Of a DNA stretch of 54,857 nucleotides, positions 32,612 to 41,349 are shown in pieces. Location: contig UQUC01000005.1 of the NCBI GenBank assembly GCA_900544105.1, forward strand, positions 1 to 54,857. Direction: 5' to 3'. Below the pieces are notes generated by a model. It worked only from the letters and a program-made list of their open reading frames with translations. It did no database searches and was not told where the DNA came from. The translations under genes and the position numbers were made by a program. The stretch comes from an uncultured Oscillibacter sp. GTDB taxonomy: Bacteria > Bacillota > Clostridia > Oscillospirales > Oscillospiraceae. How positions within the stretch are numbered: the first letter of the stretch is position 1; every line of letters begins with the position of its first letter.

Positions 32612-33348
32612 CAGTTGTCCCTCCGTCCGCGGTTATTGCGGCCCACAAAGATGAGCACATAGCGCAGCAGCTGCAAGGCAGACATCAGCAGCGCCGCCAC
32701 ATAGGTCAGCGCCGCCGCCTTTAACACCTTCCGCGCGCCGGGAAGCTCATCGTCATATAAAAGCTGCTCGTTTTCCAACGTCTGCAAGGCCCGGTGGGAG
32801 GCGTTGAACTCAACCGGCAGGGTGACAAGCTGGAAAATCGTGGTCAGGGAGAACAGCAAAATGCCCACCAAAAACAAGGACTGGCTGTACAGGACCATAC
32901 CCACCAGCAGCAGGATGAAAGAAAACTTGGAGCCGATCTGGGTGGCGGGGATGATGGCCGTCCGCAGCCGCACCGGGCCGTAGTTTTCTGCGTACTGCAC
33001 GGCATGACCGGCCTCGTGTGCCGCCACGCCCACCGCCGCGATGGAGTTGGAGTTGTAGACGTTTTCTGACAGGGAAATGCTGTTGTCACGGGGATCGTAG
33101 TGATCCGTCAGGCTGCCGGAGCAGGGCCGGATGGCCACGTTATAGACGCCGTGTGCCCGCAGCACCGCCTCCGCCGCCTGCGCGCCGGTGAGACGCCGCC
33201 GGTTGGCGACGCCGCTGTATCGCTTGAAGTTTCCGCTGACCTGCGCCTGCGCCCACAGGGACAACAGGAGCACCGGGATCAGCAAAATGCAGTAGATATT
33301 ATTCGCTAAAAAATTGCCGTAACCGCCGTAATAACCGTAATAAGGCAT
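32611..33348 (-). CDS. Zinc metallopeptidase, YugP family
   Basis: 245 residues with several membrane segments and the zinc motif AAHEAGHAVQYAENYGP. The Tyr/Gly-rich start (MPYYGYYGGYGNF) is typical for this clostridial group. The role is unknown; it is a membrane-embedded peptidase lodged between fmt and rsmB, a position conserved in related genomes. Confidence 0.92.
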   Translation of the reverse strand: MPYYGYYGGYGNFLANNIYCILLIPVLLLSLWAQAQVSGNFKRYSGVANRRRLTGAQAAEAVLRAHGVYNVAIRPCSGSLTDHYDPRDNSISLSENVYNSNSIAAVGVAAHEAGHAVQYAENYGPVRLRTAIIPATQIGSKFSFILLLVGMVLYSQSLFLVGILLFSLTTIFQLVTLPVEFNASHRALQTLENEQLLYDDELPGARKVLKAAALTYVAALLMSALQLLRYVLIFVGRNNRGRRDN

Positions 33349-33361
33349 GGCGTTCCTCCAA

Positions 33362-34273
33362 TCAGATATTCATGGGATGGCCCAGCAGATAGGCCGCCGC
33401 GCTCATGCGCTTGCCGCCCTCCGCCTGAAGCTCCGTGATCCAAAGGCTCTGCCCGTCGCCGCAGGCCACCTCGATGCCCTTCTTTCCGGCGGAAAGCAGC
33501 GTACCGGGCGTCTTGTCCGTAGCCGTGCCCACGGCTGTTTTGTGAATTTTGAACCGCTGGCCCGCCAGTTCCGCCGTGGCGCAGGGCCAGGGGATCAGTC
33601 CCCGCACCTGATTGCGAATGGCCGCCACAGGCTTCGTCCAGTCAATAGGAGACAGCTCACGGGACAGCATGGGCGCAAAGGTGGCCTGTGTGCTGTCCTG
33701 CGGGGTCCGGGGGGCCGTCCCTGCTGCCAGCAGAAGAAGGGCCTCCGCCAGTGCCTCCGCGCCGACCTTTGCCAACCGGTCCCACAGAGAGGGCAGATCC
33801 TCCTCCGGGTCAATGGGCGTTTTCGCCGTGAGGATCACATCACCGGCATCCAGTTCCTCTGCCATATACATGATGGAAACGCCGGTTTCCGCGTCACCGT
33901 TGAGCATGGCCCAGTTGATCGGGGCAGAACCCCGGTATTTGGGCAACAGGGACGCATGGACATTCACGCAGCCAAGGGGCGGCACGTCCAGAATGTCCTT
34001 GGGCAGGATGCGGCCATAGGCCACCACCACGATCAGCTCCGGAGCCAGAGATCTCACCAGTTCCAGGGCCGTGCCGTCCCGCAGTTTGGTCGGCTGATAC
34101 ACAGTCAGGCCCCGTGACAAGGCGTACTCCTTCACAGGGGAGAAGGTCACTTTGTTCCGGTTCCGGGGCTTATCCGGCTGGGTGAACACACCGCAGATCT
34201 CGTGGCCGTCCTCCACCAGTCGCTTCAGCGACACCGCCGCGAAATCCGGCGTGCCCATAAACAGGATGCGCAT
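33362..34273 (-). CDS. fmt: Methionyl-tRNA formyltransferase
   Basis: 303 residues, normal length. It has MRILFMGTPDFAAVSLKRL, the formyl-THF binding block NVHASLLPKYRGSAPINWAML and a C-terminal OB-like domain. It formylates Met-tRNA for initiation, with Def next to it removing the formyl group later. Its ATG shares one base with the def stop. Confidence 0.97.
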   Translation of the reverse strand: MRILFMGTPDFAAVSLKRLVEDGHEICGVFTQPDKPRNRNKVTFSPVKEYALSRGLTVYQPTKLRDGTALELVRSLAPELIVVVAYGRILPKDILDVPPLGCVNVHASLLPKYRGSAPINWAMLNGDAETGVSIMYMAEELDAGDVILTAKTPIDPEEDLPSLWDRLAKVGAEALAEALLLLAAGTAPRTPQDSTQATFAPMLSRELSPIDWTKPVAAIRNQVRGLIPWPCATAELAGQRFKIHKTAVGTATDKTPGTLLSAGKKGIEVACGDGQSLWITELQAEGGKRMSAAAYLLGHPMNI

Positions 34274-34764
34274 TATTCCTCGCCCTCCAGATATTCCTTC
34301 AGTTCCTCGTCGGTGAGGAAGTGGTCGATGTGCTCCACGAACAGATGGCCATCCAAGTGCTCGATCTCATGGCAGAAGGCCCGTGCCGTCAGGCCCTCGG
34401 CCTCCGCCTCGAACCAGTCACCATCCCGGTCCTGCGCCCGGACCCGCACCCGGTTGGGCCGGGTGACGATGCCCCACTTGCCGGGGACGCTGAGACAGCC
34501 TTCCAGCCCGGTCTGCTCTCCGCTTTGGGCGATGATCTCCGGGTTGATCAGTTCCAAATATTCTTCTGCTTCCTCGTCCAGCACCAGACAGACCCGGCGC
34601 AAGATTCCCACCTGGGGCGCCGCCAGTCCCGCGCCGTTAGCGTCTGCCAACGTCTCCGCCATATCGTCCAGCAGGTCATGCAGCCGCCGGTCAAATTTCG
34701 TCACCGGGCGGCAGACCTTTGTCAGACACTCGTCGCCCTGTTCTACGATCTTTCGTAATGCCAT
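34273..34764 (-). CDS. def: Peptide deformylase
   Basis: 163 residues from MALRKIVEQG. Metal and active-site motifs: GAGLAAPQVG, EGCLSVPG and HEIEHLDG. The ATG at 34764 follows AAGGAGG; eight more in-frame codons upstream are not used. It works with fmt in N-terminal processing. Confidence 0.96.
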   Translation of the reverse strand: MALRKIVEQGDECLTKVCRPVTKFDRRLHDLLDDMAETLADANGAGLAAPQVGILRRVCLVLDEEAEEYLELINPEIIAQSGEQTGLEGCLSVPGKWGIVTRPNRVRVRAQDRDGDWFEAEAEGLTARAFCHEIEHLDGHLFVEHIDHFLTDEELKEYLEGEE

Positions 34765-34793
34765 ATGGCACCTCCTTGATTTGATCACGGCGG

Positions 34794-37253
34794 TCAGTCC
34801 GCCGCGTTATGGTCCACAAACAGATTCATGCCCCGGTTGGTGCTGTCTTTGGCGAAGTCTTTTTGTAGCCATGCCAGCATTTCCCGGGTTGTCTTATCAT
34901 TCTTTCCCACCAGTGTGCAGCGGTAGCGGAACCGGTTATTCACCTTCACCACCGGCGCGGGGGCAGGGCCTAAGACCTCCGGTTCCCCGGCGGCCAGCTC
35001 CGGCCGCCTGCAAAGCTGCCGCAGCGTCTCCCGGACGGACACGGCGGCCCGGAGCACCCGCCCCTCCTCTGTTCCGGAAACGGTGACGGTGAAAAGGTCC
35101 GCAAAGGGAGGATACCGCCGCAAACGGCGCATCCGGATCTCGCTTTCGTAAAAAGCGTCATAATCCTGCCGGGCAGCGCACCGGATCACATCGTTCCCCG
35201 GTGTGTAGGTCTGGATCACGGCCCGACCGGTTTTCCCGCCCCGGCCCGCCCGGCCTACCACCTGGGTCAACAGGCTGAAGGTGCGCTCCGCCGCCCGGTA
35301 ATTGTCCACATACAGGGAAATATCCGCAGAAAGAACGCCCACCAGCGTTACGTTTTCAAAATCCAGTCCCTTCGCCACCATCTGCGTCCCCAGCAGAATG
35401 GGGACGCGCTCCCGCTCAAAGGTCTGCAGGATCTCCTCATGGCCTCCGGCGGTGGTATCGGCATCCATCCGCAGGATGCCCGCCTCCGGGAACAGCTCCC
35501 GCAGTTCTTCCTCCACCTTCTGGGTGCCCGCGCCAACATGCTTCATCCAGCCGCCACATTCCGGGCAGGTATCTGCCGCCGGTTCGGAGTGTCCGCAGTA
35601 GTGGCACATCAGCCGCCCGTTGGCGGAATGATAGGTCATGGCGGTGCTGCACCGGGGACACTGGGGCACATAGCCGCACTCGCCGCACAGCAGCATCCGG
35701 CTGCTGCCCCGGCGGTTCAGAAACAGGATGCTCTGCTCCCCCGCCGCCAGATTTTTTTCCAATTCCTGCCGCAGCGGGGTGCTGATCAGGCCCGGGTTGC
35801 CGTTCAGGATCTCCTGCCGCAGATCCGCGATGAGGACCTCCGGCAAGGCGTTTTCGTTGTAGCGCCGCCGCAGCAGCGCCTTTTGATAGCTCCCCTGTTC
35901 CGCCGCCCAAGCGGTCTCCACCGTAGGCGTAGCGGAACCGAACACCAGTGCCGCCTTTTCCCGGACACAGAGGTATTTGGCGACCTCGCGGGCATCGTAC
36001 CGGGGTACATTTTCCGACTGGTAGCTTCCCTCCTGTTCCTCGTCCATGACGATGAGGCCCAGATTTTTCAAGGGTGCGAACAGTGCGGAGCGGGTCCCCA
36101 GCACCACGTCCACCTCTCCCCGGCGGATGCGCTTCCACTGGTCATAGCGCTCCGTCATTTTCAGGGAGCTGTGGAGCATGGCCACCCGGTTGCCGAAGTA
36201 GGAGCTGAATTTCCGCATCATCTGCGGCGTCAGTACGATCTCCGGCACCAACACCATGGCGGTCCTGCCCAGTGCAAGTGTCTCCTGCACCAAGCGCAGA
36301 TAAACCTGCGTCTTACCGCTGCCGGTAACGCCGTGCAGCAGCGTGACCGACGGCTTTGCCGCCTGTACCCGGCCTAAAATCTCTTCAAAGGCCCGCTGCT
36401 GTTCTTCGTTCAAAACGATCTCCGGCCCCGGCTCCACATCGTCCAAGGACGGCACCCGCAGCTCTTCCTCCTCGGAAAAGGCGATCAGTCCCGCCTTCTC
36501 CATGGTCTTCAGCGTTCGGGCGGAGGCCCCGGTATAGTAGCTGACCTCCACTGCCGGGGTCCGTCCCGCCGTGGCTAAGAAGTTCACCACCTCGTAGCGC
36601 GCCGGTGCGGAGCGGCGCTTTGGCTCCGTCAGGGCATAGGCGTCCTCCGTGTTGACCGCCAGTTCCACCATCCGGTGGGACTTGTCGGCGATCTTGCGCT
36701 TGGCGTCTGTTTCGCAGGCAAGGATCTCCGCTTTTTTCATGGCCTTGAGGGGCTTTTCCGCCCCGTCGCCCAAGGCGTCCCGCAGGACGCGGATATCCGC
36801 CTTGCCACCCTGTTTTTCCAGCAGGTCCAACACCTGCCACGCGCCGGGGATGTCCACTGCGGCGGAGCGGGCGGCCTCTGGCTCCATAGCCAGCGACCAG
36901 ATCTCCCGCAGACCATACCACAGTCCGGCGGGGAGAATGGTTTTCACCGCCTCAAACACCGTGCAGAAATACCGGCCACGCATCCACAGCGCCAGGTCGA
37001 TACCGGCCTTATCCAGCACAGGCTTCGGGTCCAAAACCTGCCGGAGCGCTTTGCTCCCCGGCAGCTTCGGCTCCTGAACGCGGGCCAGGATCAGGCCCTC
37101 GCTCTCCTTATTGCCCCGGCCAAAGGGCACCATGACCCGAACGCCGGGGACTGCCGCCGCTGCCAGCGATTCCGGCACCAGATAGCTATACGGCTTATCA
37201 ATGGAATAGGGCGCGGCGCTGACCGCAACCTTTACCATGTCCGCGGTCTCCAT
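34794..37253 (-). CDS. priA: Primosomal protein N' (PriA helicase)
   Basis: 819 residues. An N-terminal DNA-binding part, then a DEAH-type helicase with Walker A GVTGSGKTQVYL and MDEEQEGSY, and an inserted zinc site formed by CGECGYVPQCPRC and CHYCG with CPECGG. It restarts stalled replication forks. The start is uncertain between 37253 and the ATG at 37238 (MVKVAVSAAPYS). Confidence 0.96.
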   Translation of the reverse strand: METADMVKVAVSAAPYSIDKPYSYLVPESLAAAAVPGVRVMVPFGRGNKESEGLILARVQEPKLPGSKALRQVLDPKPVLDKAGIDLALWMRGRYFCTVFEAVKTILPAGLWYGLREIWSLAMEPEAARSAAVDIPGAWQVLDLLEKQGGKADIRVLRDALGDGAEKPLKAMKKAEILACETDAKRKIADKSHRMVELAVNTEDAYALTEPKRRSAPARYEVVNFLATAGRTPAVEVSYYTGASARTLKTMEKAGLIAFSEEEELRVPSLDDVEPGPEIVLNEEQQRAFEEILGRVQAAKPSVTLLHGVTGSGKTQVYLRLVQETLALGRTAMVLVPEIVLTPQMMRKFSSYFGNRVAMLHSSLKMTERYDQWKRIRRGEVDVVLGTRSALFAPLKNLGLIVMDEEQEGSYQSENVPRYDAREVAKYLCVREKAALVFGSATPTVETAWAAEQGSYQKALLRRRYNENALPEVLIADLRQEILNGNPGLISTPLRQELEKNLAAGEQSILFLNRRGSSRMLLCGECGYVPQCPRCSTAMTYHSANGRLMCHYCGHSEPAADTCPECGGWMKHVGAGTQKVEEELRELFPEAGILRMDADTTAGGHEEILQTFERERVPILLGTQMVAKGLDFENVTLVGVLSADISLYVDNYRAAERTFSLLTQVVGRAGRGGKTGRAVIQTYTPGNDVIRCAARQDYDAFYESEIRMRRLRRYPPFADLFTVTVSGTEEGRVLRAAVSVRETLRQLCRRPELAAGEPEVLGPAPAPVVKVNNRFRYRCTLVGKNDKTTREMLAWLQKDFAKDSTNRGMNLFVDHNAAD

Positions 37254-37282
37254 GCCTCGCCCTCCTCCGATGATGTGTTCGA

Positions 37283-37501
37283 TCAGTTATCGACAGAAAT
37301 GGTCAGATCCATACCGTTGGCATCGATCTTGCCGTCCGCCACCTCATGGATGGCCAGGGTCACGGGCTTCTCGTCCAGCTGGACGCCGGCTTCCTCGGCA
37401 TCGTCGGCGATCTGGCGGGCACGAAGGGCCACCACGTTCACCAGCATATAACGGTTGGGGATATGACTTTTCAGCTTGTTCATAGCGGGATACAGCATCA
37501 T
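37283..37501 (-). CDS. rpoZ: RNA polymerase omega subunit
   Basis: 72 residues with the omega pattern HIPNRYMLVNVVALRARQIAD and an acidic C-terminal part. It assists RNA polymerase assembly. It lies in the standard place between gmk and priA. Confidence 0.92.
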   Translation of the reverse strand: MMLYPAMNKLKSHIPNRYMLVNVVALRARQIADDAEEAGVQLDEKPVTLAIHEVADGKIDANGMDLTISVDN

Positions 37502-37568
37502 AATATTCTACTTCCAATCTGCCGCTGTGCGGCTTTAATTTTTTATTGTATCAGGGAATAAACGGCGG

Positions 37569-38159
37569 TCACTCCGCCAGGACAGACATACGCTCCTTGG
37601 GTTTGCAGTGCTCAGCGGTGATGATGGCGTCCAGTTCCCGGACGGCATCCTCCACCGTATCGTTGATGACAAAATAATCGTAAGTATGGGCGGTCTGGAA
37701 CTCCACCTTGGCCCGGAGCAGGCGCTTCTGCACCTTCTCCGGATCGTCGGTGCCGCGGTCCTTCAGACGGCGTTCCAGCTCCTTCCAGCTGGGCGGGGCG
37801 ATGAAGATCTTCACAGTGTCGGGCCGCTTGCTGGTGACCTGTAAGGCGCCCTGCACCTCAATGTCCAGGATCACGTCCTGCCCCTTATCCATGGCCTCAT
37901 CCACGAACCGCTTGGGGGTGCCGTAGAAGTTGCCCACATATTCGGCGTATTCCAGAAACTGGTCCATGGCGATCCACTTGCGGAAGGATTCCGCATCCAT
38001 AAAATGATAATGGATGCCGTCCAGCTCACCGGGCCGGGGGTCTCTGGTGGTGGCGGACACCGAAAAATACAGGTTCTTCCGTTTTTCCAGCAGGGCGCTG
38101 AGCACCGTGCTCTTGCCCACGCCGGACGGACCGGAAATAATAAACGTCTTCCCTCTCAT
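37569..38159 (-). CDS. gmk: Guanylate kinase
   Basis: 196 residues with the P-loop SGPSGVGKSTV and the GMP-binding blocks SVSATTRDPRPGE and GIHYHF. It converts GMP to GDP. The start overlaps the RemA gene stop (ATGA). Confidence 0.97.
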   Translation of the reverse strand: MRGKTFIISGPSGVGKSTVLSALLEKRKNLYFSVSATTRDPRPGELDGIHYHFMDAESFRKWIAMDQFLEYAEYVGNFYGTPKRFVDEAMDKGQDVILDIEVQGALQVTSKRPDTVKIFIAPPSWKELERRLKDRGTDDPEKVQKRLLRAKVEFQTAHTYDYFVINDTVEDAVRELDAIITAEHCKPKERMSVLAE

Positions 38160-38401
38160 GATCCCTCTCCCTCTTGCTCCTTCGGGCTGAACCGCTCCGG
38201 CGGCAGCGCCGATAAAATCACGTGATCGCTGTCCATGATGAAAATGGACGCGGTCTTGCGGCCGTAGGTGGCGTCAATGAGCATACCGCGCTCCCGGGTC
38301 TCCTGCACCATTCGCTTGATGGGCGCGGAATCCGGGCTGACGATGGCCACCAGCCGCTCCTGGGATACCAGATTTCCAAAACCGATGTTGATCAGCTTCA
38401 T
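38156..38401 (-). CDS. remA: RemA-like DNA-binding regulator (DUF370)
   Basis: 81 residues, MKLINIGFGNLVSQERLVAIVSP start and the TYGRKTASIFIMDSDHVILS block of RemA. RemA activates matrix and osmoprotection genes in Bacillus by binding DNA repeats as a ring. The yicC-remA-gmk-rpoZ order is conserved in Firmicutes. Confidence 0.93.
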   Translation of the reverse strand: MKLINIGFGNLVSQERLVAIVSPDSAPIKRMVQETRERGMLIDATYGRKTASIFIMDSDHVILSALPPERFSPKEQEGEGS

Positions 38402-38404
38402 GGC

Positions 38405-39283
38405 TTACTCCACGTTCTGGACCTGTTCCCGCATCTTCTCCACCTCTGCCTTGAGGCCAACCACCACCTGAGCGATGGCCACGTCGCAGCACTTGGAGCC
38501 GATGGTGTTGGACTCTCGGTTGACCTCCTGGATCAGGAAGTCCATCTTCCGGCCCATAGGCTCATCGGATTCCAGCATGGTCCGCAGTTGGGCCACATGG
38601 CTCCGCAGGCGGACGGTCTCCTCGTCCACGGCCACCTTATCGGCGTAGATGGCAGCCTCCTGTAAGATCCGCTGAGGATCGATGGTGGTGCTCTGAAGCA
38701 CTTCCTCCATCCGGGCCGTCAGTTTGGCGCGGTACTCCGTCACAGTCTCCGGGGAACGCTGCTCCACCTGAGATGTATAGTTCTCAATATAGGTCAGGCG
38801 GTTGCCGATGTCCTCCGCCAGCTTCCGGCCTTCCACGGCCCGCATAGCGTTGTAAGCTTCCAGCGCCTGCTCTGCCACGGCGCACAGATCCGCGGACACC
38901 GTTTCCAGATCCTCGTCCTCCTTCGTCACCGTCAGGACGTCCGGGAACCGGGAAAGCTGCTCCGGCGTCACCTTGGACTCCGTGCCGCAGACCTCAGACA
39001 GCTCCGCCAGCGCAGCGGCATACTGGGCCGCCAGCTCACGATTCACCGTGACCTTGGCCACGTCTGCGGCAGAGGCATCCACCGTGATGAACACATCCAC
39101 CTTGCCCCGGGAGATGGCCTTCTGGACGCACTGCTTCACGGCATCCTCCGCAAAGCTGTACATCCGGGGCATCTTCACGGTACAGTCCAGATACCGGTTG
39201 TTGACGGAGCGGACCTCCACGGTGATATCCCGCTTGTTCCGCACCTCTCTCGCCCGACCGTAGCCGGTCATGCTTTTGATCAT
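38405..39283 (-). CDS. yicC: YicC family endoribonuclease-like protein
   Basis: 292 residues from MIKSMTGYGRAR, the family signature, ending with EVNRESNTIGSKC. YicC-type proteins act on small RNAs as ribonucleases in Escherichia coli and Bacillus. The ATG at 39283 has AGGAGG; a short upstream extension is not used. It is the first gene of the long block. Confidence 0.94.
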   Translation of the reverse strand: MIKSMTGYGRAREVRNKRDITVEVRSVNNRYLDCTVKMPRMYSFAEDAVKQCVQKAISRGKVDVFITVDASAADVAKVTVNRELAAQYAAALAELSEVCGTESKVTPEQLSRFPDVLTVTKEDEDLETVSADLCAVAEQALEAYNAMRAVEGRKLAEDIGNRLTYIENYTSQVEQRSPETVTEYRAKLTARMEEVLQSTTIDPQRILQEAAIYADKVAVDEETVRLRSHVAQLRTMLESDEPMGRKMDFLIQEVNRESNTIGSKCCDVAIAQVVVGLKAEVEKMREQVQNVE

Positions 39284-39375
39284 GCTGATTCCTCCTATTT
39301 TACGGGGAAACGCCTTCCGCAAATGGTCATTCTTCCCTGTCAGAGCACGTTTCCGCCGGTTTTACACGTTATTTA

Positions 39376-40002
39376 TCAGCAGTAGCAGCAGATTGGCACA
39401 CCGCCGCTGCAAAGTGACCACAGGCAGCACATAGGCAGGCACAGATTACTGCCGCACAGTTCCGTCCCAAAGGTGGTTCCGCCTGGCGTGTAAGCCTGTC
39501 GGGGGCCGTTTTCCATATAGTCCAGCGCCCGCTGATATTCCAGATTGCCGGGGTCCATCTGGCAGGCAGTCTCATAGTAACGCTTGGCTTCGTCCATCCA
39601 GCCCCGGCGGGCACATACAACGCCCTTCAGGAAATTCCACTCGGCATTGTGGTTGCTGTAATTGGTGAGCAGCGCCTCCGCCCGTCCAAGATCGCCCAGC
39701 TGGATGGCATAGCGCACCTGTTGAAACACACTGTCCCCGCCGGAGTAGCTCTGGCCGCCGTATCCGCCGTAGGCGTTCTGGCGGTAGCCGCCGGAGGTAC
39801 TGCTTCCCCGTCCGCTGCGCTCCTTAGTGATCTGCTCGTAAGCGGCGTTGATATCCTTCATCTTCTCCTGCGCCAGGTCTGCCAGGGGGCTGTCATGATA
39901 ATTGTCCGGATGATATTTCCGGGCCAGATTCCGGTAAGCCTTTTTGATTTCCTCATCGGTGGCGGTCCGGGGAACTCCCAGGACCTCGTATGGATCGTTC
40001 AT
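39376..40002 (-). CDS. DnaJ-domain protein with cysteine-rich tail
   Basis: 208 residues. A J domain at 1-70 (MNDPYEVLGVPRTATDEEI, with the HPD motif in RKYHPDNYHDS), a Gly/Ser/Tyr-rich linker, a TPR-like middle, and a C-terminal end with seven Cys in about 30 residues (CGSNLCLPMCCLW and onward). Such J proteins occur beside DUF5685 genes in Clostridia. It likely recruits DnaK to a membrane or metal-related client; the client is unknown. It overlaps the DUF5685 gene by 4 nt. Confidence 0.85.
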   Translation of the reverse strand: MNDPYEVLGVPRTATDEEIKKAYRNLARKYHPDNYHDSPLADLAQEKMKDINAAYEQITKERSGRGSSTSGGYRQNAYGGYGGQSYSGGDSVFQQVRYAIQLGDLGRAEALLTNYSNHNAEWNFLKGVVCARRGWMDEAKRYYETACQMDPGNLEYQRALDYMENGPRQAYTPGGTTFGTELCGSNLCLPMCCLWSLCSGGVPICCYC

Positions 40003-40892
40003 TCGGTTTCCTCAATCTCTCTGATATTCTTTCTGCTGGGGCAATGGAAACTGCCGTCCAGCACGGCTTTTCCCACCTGAAACAGTCCTCCGTAAAAAGT
40101 GGACTGCAAGACCGGCGTCCACACGCCAAAATCCCACAGCTCAAAGGCTGCGGCCATCTGGTGAATGGAATGGTCCAGGGTCGTGGCAAAGTCCCTGCGG
40201 CTCTCCGGCGTCCATGTGCCGTCCGTCAATCCGTACCGCAGAGCTACCGGATTATAATTGCCGCTCTCCACATCTTTTTTCAAATCGTCCGCCCCGTCGA
40301 TCAGGTAGATCCAGCGGCCCAGATGATACAGAATCTGCTCCATGATCCGCTTTCGGACGGGGTCCGTCAGCTCCTCCGCAGCGCTGGAAAGCAGTACGGC
40401 AAAGCTGTCGGCGGCTCTGTCCATAGACGGGTCCTTTGCCTGCTCCAATGCGCTCAGGAGCTGAAGCTGGCTGCGCACCGCCTGATCGAATTCCGGTCGA
40501 AGGGCCGCCGCCCGTTTGTAAGCGGATTCCAGCAGACGGGCGCCTGCCCGGTATTTCAGGCCGGAGGCCCAAGCGTGATCCTCCACGCCGTCCCGCAGCT
40601 GCCAGTAGGCTAAGATCACGCTCTCGTCCGCCGCCAGCTCCATAGCGGCGGTAGGCTCTAAAAAGGGCCGCTTTTTGATCGGACTGGTATAGCACCGCCC
40701 GGCTCCCTGCGCCCCTGCCATCCCATCGGACAACAGGATGGCAAGATAGGTAAAATCGTAGTTCAGGATGAAGCGGGCAGCTTGTCCGTACCGCCGGGAC
40801 AGGGTGTGGCACAGTCCGCAGTACATGGCGCGGAACCGGTCCAGTTCCTCCTCCGGCAGATCCCGGACGGAGGGCCGCACATATCCGAACAT
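39999..40892 (-). CDS. DUF5685 family protein
   Basis: 297 residues, mostly helical, with an N-terminal Cys motif RAMYCGLCHTLSRRYG and a DFTYLAIL block, and a late HCPSRKN Cys. This matches DUF5685, a clostridial family of unknown function. It is translationally linked to the J-domain protein downstream and shares one base with the RseC-like gene upstream, so the three form a unit. Confidence 0.82.
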   Translation of the reverse strand: MFGYVRPSVRDLPEEELDRFRAMYCGLCHTLSRRYGQAARFILNYDFTYLAILLSDGMAGAQGAGRCYTSPIKKRPFLEPTAAMELAADESVILAYWQLRDGVEDHAWASGLKYRAGARLLESAYKRAAALRPEFDQAVRSQLQLLSALEQAKDPSMDRAADSFAVLLSSAAEELTDPVRKRIMEQILYHLGRWIYLIDGADDLKKDVESGNYNPVALRYGLTDGTWTPESRRDFATTLDHSIHQMAAAFELWDFGVWTPVLQSTFYGGLFQVGKAVLDGSFHCPSRKNIREIEETE

Positions 40893-41302
40893 CAGAACAC
40901 CCGCACGATGGTAAAGGACAGCCCGCCCCGGGCCTTCACCCGGCGGTCATACCAGATGGCCAGCAGGATCCCCAGTACCGCTCCGGCCACTGCCGCGGTA
41001 TACTGCACCGCCACGCTGGTGTTGCAGGCCAACATGATCAGGTATCCCGCCAGAAACAGGATCACCGGGATCAGGTAAACAAAGCTGACGATCTTGAGCA
41101 TTTTCTTCGTGTCGCTCTCCACCACTACCTTCTGGCCAGGCCGGGCGCCGACGGTGTTCAGTGCCTTGACGTAAACGGAAACGCCGCTGACGCCGCAGCC
41201 CGCACATTCCTCGCAGTCATGGCCGCAGGCGGACTTCCGGGGAACGGAGATCTCCGCGTGGGTATCGTCCAAAATTCTTTCAACTGTCGCAATCTGTGTC
41301 AT
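40892..41302 (-). CDS. RseC/MucC-family membrane protein
   Basis: 136 residues. An N-terminal Cys cluster (SACGHDCEECAGCG) precedes two membrane helices (about 70-92 and 97-117). RseC relatives take part in redox control of SoxR or in electron-transfer complexes; in Firmicutes the role is unclear. It starts the unit with DUF5685 and the J protein. Confidence 0.85.
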   Translation of the reverse strand: MTQIATVERILDDTHAEISVPRKSACGHDCEECAGCGVSGVSVYVKALNTVGARPGQKVVVESDTKKMLKIVSFVYLIPVILFLAGYLIMLACNTSVAVQYTAAVAGAVLGILLAIWYDRRVKARGGLSFTIVRVF

Positions 41303-41349
41303 GGTATCGCTCCTAATTTTCTGTCAAATGCTGTGGGCGCCGCACCGGT

